From Pelodera strongyloides (lineage: Eukaryota; Nematoda; Chromadorea; Rhabditida; Rhabditidae), in assembly GCA_036852015.1 (NCBI GenBank), contig JAANDG010000088.1, positions 248,001 to 312,000 on the forward strand: 64,000 nt of DNA, in the 5' to 3' direction. This document shows, in pieces, positions 36,343 to 47,000 of this stretch; positions within the stretch are counted from its first letter, which is position 1; each line of letters opens with the position of its first letter. The notes beneath the pieces were generated by a model. The model was not told where the DNA came from. It saw nothing but the letters and a program-made list of their open reading frames with translations, and did not search any database. The translations under genes and the position numbers were made by a program.

Positions 36343-36825
36343 TTTTGTTTTTTTTTACGGATTTGGATTTTGTCACCGCTGCTGAGCCCGAACGGGTTTG
36401 TAAGATTCTTTTAATTTAGTTTACTCTTTATTTACTTCTAACCTTGGTACCTTGGAGACTTGTTTATTGTTGGACCAAAAGCGTATATAATAAGATTCCA
36501 AAGAACCTAAGAACCTGCCTAGGTCCCCGAATTCCCAAAGTATTTGGCCCTCTTTTGATGGTGCATGCTTGTTTTATCCCTTAGTCAAATTATCATTTTG
36601 TGATATATGCGCAATGTTGTGCATGGTTTTTCTTTATTTATTTGCTTCACTTTGAATTTTGAAGGTTCGTATTTTTTTTAAGTTGAATTTACTATTTACA
36701 TTTGTAGCTTTTTGCTGACTTCATTCCTGGACCTGGATTTGAATTATATCCTATCCATAACAACATGTTTCCTATCTAGTGAGGTACTAGCTATTGTGAA
36801 TGAGTGTTTATGATCCCACTACGTT

Positions 36826-37002
36826 CTCAGGCGCGCAGCGCGGAAATGCGTAACCGCTTCCGCGGAAAAAGAGATGGCTTTTTAACATGGGAAAGGCGGA
36901 GACGCAGAAAAGAGGTTCTCTGTGTCTCGATTTTTTTCGATTCAAATTTGCAATCTTTTCCCGCGGACGCGGCTACGCATTTCCACGCGGCGCGCCTGAG
37001 GA
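36826..37002. repeat. Palindromic element, CTCAGGCGCGCAGCGCGG family (copy 2)
   Basis: Same arms as 35146-35335 (CTCAGGCGCGCAGCGCGGAA; CGCGGCGCGCCTGAG), 1.5 kb away, downstream of arl-8. Confidence 0.85.
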
Positions 37003-37794
37003 CCAGAGTAGTTAACTATAAGTTCACTTCTATTGGTTAGCTTGTCATAGGTAAGAGCTATGGTGATTTAGAGGTCTCATTGATTCGTGTAATTGTTTTT
37101 GCGGTTGCTCTTTTCACAGTTGTATATTTATTGATTAGGCTTCTTTTTTTGTAATTTAAAGATCAATTTATGACAAATTGTCAAGTAGACGTATAGTGTG
37201 CATAATGTAAAAAAATGTATTTCATTTCTTTCGTGTTGAAATATTTCTTTCGCTTTCACATTCTGTATGTGGGCGTAGGTTGCGCATCTGTCAGGCAAAT
37301 ACTTGTATTATGGTTTTCGTTTTTGTCTGTAATAAAGTTTCTGTTTAATATATGAAGTTTGTTTTGTATTGGGGATATCAGAGTAATATTGATGGATATT
37401 GGAAATACATGGTTTAAATATTTATTCACAGGAACGATAGAAATTAAGAAATGAATCGTAAAAATATAGGGAAAATTGAAGAACAGATACAAGTGAACTT
37501 AATTAAGGTTAATAATTGCCCTACTGTACATACAATATTCAGCAATGTTTATTCTGGGGGACTAAAGCTTTGTTATGCAGAAGTTTAATAGTGAATGCTA
37601 TATATGATGAGCAAAAGTGGACTAGGACTTTAGTTTTGATACCCTGTGAATGGCATAAGTTATAGAATAATGATTGCTTATTTGGCAAAATAAGCGGAAA
37701 ATTCCATAAAAATGTCTCTTTTTGTCTAAATAAAGCCTCTTAATTGTAAAAATCTAAAGCGTAGTTTTATGAAATTCTACAAAGACTTCGTGGT

Positions 37795-37863
37795 GTGGGA
37801 AAACCAGAAAGAATTCCTAGAGAATTCTTTTTGGTTTTCCCGCTCTGCGAATTCGCATATGCG
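37795..37863. repeat. Short palindrome related to the GCGAATTCGC family
   Basis: GAAAACCAGAAAGAATTCCT pairs with AGAATTCTTTTTGGTTTTC, followed by CTGCGAATTCGC. Same core as 25951-26072. Confidence 0.6.
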
Positions 37864-38061
37864 ATCTCACATCGAGAGAGCAGACATTTTATCACGGAAA
37901 TATCATGCGAGAAGTGACCGGCAAGGTGGGTACACAGGTGTGCTAGATGATAGAGACGTAATCAGTATGGTAATCCAATGTTTGGGTTTCATGAATGAGA
38001 ATGTTAGCGCTTCGCGCTAACAGGATAGTGAAGCCTAATCTACAGTATTCCTACTCCGGAG

Positions 38062-41000
38062 TCATTCAGACTCTGAACACTCGGCGTCCGGCTGGCTGTC
38101 GATGATGCTGTGGTCGATGTCGACGAGCTCGTCGGCTTCACCGAGCATCTAGAAATAGATATAATTGGTAATTATCATTGAAGCGGTAATTATTATTAAA
38201 AGGACATGGTGCGTGATTTTCAAAACGGTGTATTCCCATAATCCCATGTATTGAGTTTTGCGCCCGAATGGCGCAGTATGGAACACAACTTGAACATAAT
38301 ACATGGAAATGCAGTAATCAAGCACACATTTCACAAAACACGTGCCATGCTTTAATAAAACCAAGGCAATGAAAAGTTATTATTTAAAACAGGATATGAA
38401 TAGTTGTGCGGAACTGAAGAAAATCTTTGGTAAGATCCGAAATGACACATCAAAGGGGTGAGACTTTGCTTGTTAGTTTACGAACATGTTACGTGTGAAC
38501 AGCTTATTATCATTTGGGAGTTGCTGCTTTAGTCCACGTAAATCTATCGAACTATATTTGCAAATTGCATATATGAACTAATTTCTACTTCGTTTTGTTC
38601 TTAGCCTTTTTTTGCGTTGGAAACCCTTCAGAAGGGATGCGTTTCTCTCTAGCACTTCAAACTAATACCTACTCCTAATAGCCCGAGTACATAAGACCCC
38701 TAGACTTATGCATAGTTTAGGAGTGGGAACTTAAGTATGATAACACACAGACGCACATACACACGCACGCAAACACACAAACACACGAACACACGCACAC
38801 ACGCCACACAAAAAAAAAAGCACACACTCACCAAACACACGCCCACCACACAACACGCAACGCACGCACTCTCCACACACACACCGCACGCACGCACGCA
38901 AACACACGCACACACACACACACACACACACATATATACACACACACAAAACAAACACGCACACACACACACACACGAAACTAATGCGCGCGCTAATGAA
39001 CAACATTCGAAATCTAGTAACAAGTTAGAGAAATTTCACACATTTTCAACTGACATTTCTTCATAGGAGAGTTTTCCATCGATTTCCATCTGAAGATTTA
39101 TCAAATGAAAGAAAAGATTGAGAAGTCATTACCATACATATTATTACACTTTTATGAACTATCATTTGGTATCTATAGGTCACTTGTATTGCTGCACCCT
39201 GAATTCCTAAAGGTTTGGACCATTGTTAGTGTTGTGAAGCGGTTCGTCTTAGGCTTAGGCTTAGGGTATCCTTTTACTTGCACATGTTTTGTATAAACTG
39301 TTCAAACGCTATGTTTCGCGTTTGAACAGTTTATACAAAAAAAAAAGATGTTTCATACCTGGCATAGTTGTCGCAATCGCTCGTGCATTTTCGGCACGTC
39401 GTGTAGTTTGCCTTCCAATTGTCGCTTTTCATCGACGAGGCTCATTCGCTCTTCGACGTTGCGGAGTTCTGACAAACGGTAGCCACCCTCGCCATCGTAC
39501 TGCAGCAGATGGGTGTGGAACTTCCTGAAGGGGATGATGATATGAGGGTACATAATGGAAAATGGTAGGAAATGGTTATGAAATTGCCCAGTGGTCACAG
39601 AGGTACATACATGGACTCTGTCTGGCTTCCAAAAGCTCAAATCTTCAAAGCTAATTAACACTGGGACAATGTCAGCTAAAAGGTACAGTCACTTTCCTTT
39701 AGCAGAATGCAGAATGAATGTTGGTGTGCTAGATTGAAACTGAAAAGGGTATGTGCGCCGAAGTAGCGCCGCTCATGCGCTAATTTTCCCCAGCTTCCAA
39801 CTTACCATAAGCTCGGTCGGTGTGTCACAGTGAGCAGCGTGATGCCAGCGTCCTTGATTGCTTGGTAGATATTACCCTCGACATCAATTGACACGGCTGA
39901 GGTGCACTCGTCGAGTAGAGCGTACTTTGGCCTAGAACACGGGAGACTGATTAAAAGTTTAAAGCGTTATGGCACGTGGTTTTGAAACCGCCGCTTTTTA
40001 ACCCAATTGAATTTCGATGACCGTGGAAGGGCAGGGAAAGTAATCCCCGGTTTGCATGAAATTTGCAAGGCTGCCCGTGTTCGGAAAAGAAATTTGCTCT
40101 CTGTTTAGCGCGAATATGAGCACATACGTTTCAACATAAGCTTATTAGACGCATAAGAAGTTTGGTGCAATTGGTGACCTGTTTTATGTCAATAATTTAA
40201 TTCACCTGAGACCATATGCACCATTCAATTCCCTATGGGGAATTCCCCGTTTTTTTCTCTGCGCGTCTCACATTAGAATTCTATTTTCTGTCCCCAGGGA
40301 CTACGTCCTCGAGGGAATCGGAGTGGTGAATATGACCTCAGAAGACCCAGCTGCAAGCTCAGTTAAGTCAGCGCATAATAAGTGATTGATTGATTATATC
40401 AGATATGGGTCACCTATGATAAAAGACTCTTGCCAGTCCCATTCTCTGCTTTTCGCCTCCGGAAAGCACGTCCATCCAGTCATTTCGGATGCTCCAGCCT
40501 AAACGAGCGATATTTCGTTAAAGTATTAAATTCTAAGTTCTAAGTTGCATACATGCGCCAGGAGACTGCCCTTCACGGGAAGTGAAAACTGAGATGACCC
40601 CGATTTTTATGGGGGCCATATCGCGGTTGCGCAAAAAACTCAGATATCGCCCCGATATCACTCCGATCAAGGCCCGATATGGCCTCTCCTAGCCCAAGAC
40701 CAAGATCTATTAGGAACAATTGTGGATAACTCATACAGTCATACATGATCTGAGCTTTTTTTAAGAAAACTCTTAGGCTATTCATTGACTTACTACGATA
40801 CGATACATGTAATAAATAATCAATGTTAATATAGTTAATGTTCCTACCTCCCTCTCGTTGAACCACATGGTTCAAGTGAACAATCTCGAGAATTTCCTCT
40901 AAGTCCTTGTCGGTCAACCCTTTTCGCCTCATTTGGTGTACGGTATCGGGATATATCACCTAAATATGGATTTTTTTTACTAGAAGTAGCATTCTGCACA

Positions 41001-44000
41001 TGGGGAATGGACACGGACGCTATTGTTTGGCGTATGCAGTATTACACTGGAGTGTAAATTACAGTACATGCATGTAATTACAGTCTAAAGTACAGTAAAC
41101 ACGACGAACCTGATCCCTCAGGGTCCCGAGTGTCATATAGGGCCTTTGTGGTATATAGTACATGCGGGACTTATCCGGTTTCTCTAGAGAACCCCTGTAG
41201 ACAGGCCAGAGTCCGCCCAAAATACGGAATAGCGATGATTTTCCACAACCATTCGGTCCAGTGATTAGAACGTGCATGCCGGGAGTTATCTGAAGAGAGA
41301 GAAAAGGAAATATAAAGCTTAGTACTGAAGTGGTATACGGTAGATGTATTACTGCAATAAGTAAGGAGTAAGTAGTTAAAGAATTTCATAGTGCAACTAC
41401 GGTGGCATAGAATAATAAAATAAAAATGTTTTATGAAGACTACCGTACTGCCTATATGCACTAATATGGCAACAGTAAGATGTATAACTATATATTGCCG
41501 TGGAAGATATATGATAATGGTCAGACATGTCTGCGCCTTCTAATTGTATTGCAGCACAACTGCATAACAGTAAACTACCGTAATACTTTATTGTGAATAA
41601 CGTAGCACAAATCATATTTGTTACCGTAATTTATCTCTTACCGTAATACTCATATCGTGTACGACGACGTCTCCGTTGGGCGTGACAATGGGCACGTGAT
41701 CCAGAACTACTGCGTCATCCGTGGAGATTCTCACTTTTCCTATAGTACGGAAAATTTATTGGTTGCCATTTAGATTACTTCCCAGCCTATCTTTTCTCTA
41801 GAGTCATAAGTTCAAACTAGATACTAAAACGCGATACTTCAGTCACTTTCTCTCGCGAAATGGTAATATTCATTCTATAAGCATTTGGAGCAGGACAGGA
41901 GGATACTATTTATATTTTCTTATAGCGAAATACCGGCTTGTTGTTGAAACGCCGTTTCAAACTGAGTTCTTAAGTATTTATGCTAATTTACCCGAATTTA
42001 GCTCGATTTTTATTCTAATTTATGCTCATTTGCAAACGCTGCATAAGAGTGCTGGTGTACCTGATTTATTTCAAAAACGGGCCAGTATTTCGCTTTAAAC
42101 CTAAGTACACAAGGCCTATTCTCAAAGAGAAGCCGAGCCACGGCCAAAACTAACAATTATTTCAGCACAACAATAACCCTAACCATGAACCTAAGTAAAA
42201 AGGTTTACCACTAATCGTCGATGTATCGAATCGTTCTCTAACACATCCTTCAGGGTCCTCCTTGAGTGACCGGATGTATACACCCTTCTTGGCGTCGTCA
42301 AACACCTGGGTGGGTTTTAATTTATTGTCGACCAAGAGAACTCAGAGAATAAGGTCTCGGAATATCCAACTACAACTATGAGGTTAATATCCAGCTACAA
42401 CGACGCGCTTAATCCAATACATGCAACCTAGGCGGTTTACTGTACTTATAAATAATACCTTGAACATGTCGTGCACTCGATGCGTGTAGCCCTGCAGTTC
42501 AGTGACCTGTAACAAACCAATAACTAGTAAGGAATCAAACGTTGATATCCAAATTCAAATCTAACCAGGGATCGGGGCCTTGTTTTAAACTTCTAAAACC
42601 TGAAGCAAATCTGGGTCTTTTGGACATCTTTCAATGTTTAAAATAAGTTAAATTTGATAAACTGTAGCGAATGAAAGAAGTTAAAAACTAAATACTTTTT
42701 TCTTTTCTCTCCATCGAAATAGACTATGTCACTGTGCTACTTGTCGTAAGCGATAACACATAGTATTCTAAGAGTTGGTAGCGTAAGTGGTCGAATTCTA
42801 ATGCATGACAAAGTAAGTCCTCACAGCCTCACACATCGTCAAAAAAATCGTTACTCACTTCCTTGTATGAGCTCATCAGTCGTTCTGTGGCATCGGCTGA
42901 AGAATAGAGGAGGTTTTTCGCCGTTGAGAATCCCTTCGTTCGTTCAGAAACACCGCCATCGGGCATATCGTCGAGGCGAACTGACTCTGAAAGACGTAAA
43001 ATTATTTTATTCGGGTCGATTAGAATTTATGTGTGCGTAAGTGTGAGCGTGTGTGTACATATGTGTGGATATGTGTGTGAGCGTGTATGTGTGAGTGTGT
43101 ATGTATGAGTGTACATGTGTGAGTGCGCATGTGTGTATGTGTATGTTTGAGTGCGCATGTTTGTATGTGTGTGTATGGTGTAAATGCGTGTGACGGAAAA
43201 TTACAGGAACACTAAAGAGACTCACTATCTGCAGTGGCGAATTCCGCGTGCAAAATTGGCAACGCAATCATCACCATTCCAGTTGCTGACCACACATATT
43301 TCATAAGGAATTGTTCCTAAATGTAGGGTTACAGTAATTAAAAGGGTTTTTCGTTCAATGGTTTGGCCCACGGCCGTTACACCTTGGAAGTCATAAAATC
43401 CTGAGCTTGTAATTGGCGCCCATTCGACACTGCCACTACCGTAATTTTTGCAACCTATTTTTTTATTAAGCCAAAATTGAACACTAACCATCATAATGTA
43501 GAAGACTCGCTTCTTGAATATCTTCATCATCTGTTCCTTCAAGTTTTGGAACGCGGACGTCAATTGTTTCTCTTCAGTCTGTAAAACCAATTTTGTCAGA
43601 TTGTCCTGGTAAAGTCTTGTGAAACCATACGTGTAAGATCATGTGTAAGAAAATATGTGTAGGAATATAAGGTGCGACAATATGGCCCTACGAGTAAGAT
43701 CGCGTGTTACGACTACATGTCTCCGATACTGAACGCGGGGATACATCTCTAAGTCTCTCTCTCTCTCTATCTATCTCTCTCTCTATCTCCCTGTCTCTAT
43801 CTCTCTTTATCGCAAAAGAATGAATTCCCCACCACATGTCCTCCATAGAAGGCGATTTCCTCAGAATTTGTGATCACCCGACTGTGCAAGTATCTCAAAT
43901 GTCCCTTGCGTTTCGCTTCCTCGGCGACCATTTGACCAAATCTGAATAAAAGGACGATATGCTTATTTATAATAAAATATCTATGATAAGAATAGGGCGT

Positions 44001-47000
44001 GCTCCTTTATTAAAGAGTGGTGTAAATAGTCTGTGTCTTTCCCCAATAGGCTTGGCTTGATGTTTAGGTTTTCTAGTTACTGTATTCGGACACGTGAATG
44101 AAAATTTGATGGTGGGGGCGGTAGCGCAGTGGGCTTTTGAGGGGCGGGTTCAAATTAAAATCTTTAATTAGTTGAGCTTAAAAAAACCGGAAAACTTTAA
44201 ACTTGAAATACCCAAATACCTTTAAAGCGAAATGCTAGCCCCTTTGGAAAATTTGCATATGATAAGCAAATACTATGTATCCTATGCTAATTTTGTACGA
44301 TCATCCACGGCAATCGTACAAAATTAGCATAGGATACATAGGATTTGCTTATCATATGGAAATTTTCCAAAGTGGCTAGCATTTCGTTTTAAAAGCTTTT
44401 AGTATTCAAACAATTACAGCAGGGGTATTAGATAATTCTCTGGTAACCGCCAATTATGTAAACGCTGAAACGTACCTGGGCGAAATGGCTTTGAGTATCT
44501 GGGCAGTGGTACCAGTTACAGTGGCTGCTAACAAAATTGGTACAATAGTGGCACCGCCCGCGCTTCTCCTTCGTGCCATTGTAAGTAGGGTGGCCCTGCA
44601 AATTATGATTTACAAATGCGGCTTAATTTCGGGCAATGCCCCTAAACACGTTACAGTAGTGCATAAATGTTGGCAAATAAATACTCCGCAAAAACGTTTC
44701 TGTTTGGATAGAAAAACCAACACTCTGGCTAGGGCGGGCACAAACCCCCGCGTTATAGTTGGCCAGTTCCACGATAAAATGGAGTGCAATGCATGCTAGC
44801 GGCACACCCATTTGTGGGCAGCACCACGTGCGCCGCTCTCGTAATTTTGAGCCCGCGGCGCGGAAGCAAATCACCCCACAATTGTGCTGAAAAGCTCAAA
44901 TTTGAATCACTCACGTGATAAGGGCGATGTCGAGGAGCGGTTTTGTGATATGCGAATACAAATGTGCGACTGATGTGGAGAACATTGTAATGTCTTCTGT
45001 TAAATTCTGATCAGCATTTGCTAAGCGTCCGTCCAGGTTTGAGACTTGGTAGTAGGTTTGGTCCTGCAAGGTTTAAACAGTCAGTTGGTGTTGCGACTAT
45101 CGTTGCAACTGTAACGTATCGGCTGAATTATATGCATGTCTATAGTTGAAGATAGATGATCAATTGATTCACTAATTAGCTAATTAGCATGTGTTTCTAA
45201 TAGATATAAACTCTAGGTTACAGCAGAGAGTTGTGGCTACACTTGGGGAGAGGCCTTCGGGCTGAACTCTATGGCGTTCCATCACGGCTCGGTACCGGTT
45301 AATACCCTAAGGTTGGCAGCGTTATCCCTAAACTGCCCACGGTCTGACAGAGCCGCTAACTCTGCTCACGGTTTTGTAGAACCGTTCAAAACTACTATTT
45401 CCCCTTCGATCCGTAGTGGTCGTTGGACATCGTGGACGTAAGTGGTGGTGTTCGCCAGTGTCGCAGAGTGGATGGATTCCCCCGGCATCGAAAGAGATTC
45501 AGCAGAGAGCCTGGCGCCCCTGAATGCTCCTTGGATCATGCACTCAAACCCTGTCGTTGTCCTATGTGTATTGTCCGTTGTCCTTTTGTGTATAATAAAT
45601 ACTTCGGGCAAAGTTGTGTAGTCATCGTGCAGACTCTTCGAGTTTGTTTATGGCGACCGTGACTTTACCCGAACCGAACAAACTTTTGCAAATACCGTTC
45701 ACGAAAGTGTTCGGAACTATGTTGGCCGACCAAGCGGCCATAGACCATGTTGGCCGAGCGGTGGCCATAGACCATGTTGGCCGAGCGGTGGCCATATCTC
45801 CAAGTTATCATGATCTTATCTCATTCCTACCCCAGGAAAGAATAAGAGAAAGCGGCGTAAGCCAAAGACTAGAAGATCTTACAGGTTTTATAGAAATTCC
45901 CAGACAATCAGGTGAAAGAAATAGAACTGTAAGTCGTAACTCGCGAAACAAATCGAACAATGATGTTAGCATAGACAGAGGCATTATTGTAAAACTAGCG
46001 GTATTAACTATTCGCATAATCCTAACTTGTTAGAAAACAACATCAATTTTTGGACTATGATAGCCTACATAACTTATTAGCATAAAAGTGTAACCTGCAT
46101 ATCATTCTAAGAACAATGCTTCAGATTTAGAAAGTTCAACAGTGACTCACATAACTCGTTGGTCTAGCTCAAGAAAATGGACATCTCGTGGACAAAATTA
46201 TCACTCTTGAAGGCAACGTATTTGGAATATTTCGATACGAACATGTTTGTGTACGACTATCGGAGAAAGCAACTAATATGTTCATACAACGATGAGTTCC
46301 ATTTTTTTCTCAGATGAAAGGCTACATTTCGTATTTTCACTTTTTAAAAACATAACAAAGTTCTTAGTGTGCTGTTCTAATCATTGACATCGTTCGTTAT
46401 TATAATCATTATGCATATGAAGCTGATCATTTAGAAAGTTCAGAATTTCAAGATAAGATAGATAAACCTCGTTGGGAGCCTGTGCTGTCGCACACATTTC
46501 AATCAGGATATGAAAATAGTTGTGAGTTGACTGAAAAATCGAAATTGCACATTATGCAAATGTACACTTTTCCTAGGATAATGAATGGATAATAATATGT
46601 TACAACTACAAATACCAGTTTCTGAAATAGATAAAGAAGTACGTAGTACCAAGTTTCTTACTTTAGGCTTGTATCAATTACTTTAGTTACTCTAACAACT
46701 TTCGTGTTGGGAGTGTTGCGACTATCGTTGCAACTGTAACGTATCGGCTGAATTATATGCATGTCTATAGTTGAAGATAGATGATCAATTGATTCACTAA
46801 TTAGCTAATTAGCATGTGTTTCTAATAGATATAAACTCTAGGTTACAGCAGAGAGTTGTGGCTACACTTGGGGAGAGGCCTTCGGGCTGAACTCTATGGC
46901 GTTCCATCACGGCTCGGTACCGGTTAATACCCTAAGGTTGGCAGCGTTACCCATAAACTGCCCACGGTCTGACAGAGCCGCTAACTCTGCTCACGGTTTT

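Larger units (their letters stand above)
36343..38061. other. Intergenic region between convergent arl-8 and pmp-4-like genes
   Basis: Convergent 3' ends; no gene seen. A candidate arl-8 poly(A) signal AATAAAG lies near 37327, but the distance is long. It contains the palindromic elements at 36826-37002 and 37795-37863. Confidence 0.5.

Noticed and set aside
38706..39066. Long Cys/Val-rich and Thr/His-rich ORFs on both strands
   Set aside because: They are translations of an (AC)n tract within an intron.
44105..44160. tRNA-like A box (TAGCGCAGTGG) and B box (GGGTTCAAAT)
   Set aside because: The boxes are too close and the arms do not pair; not a tRNA and too short to call a SINE.
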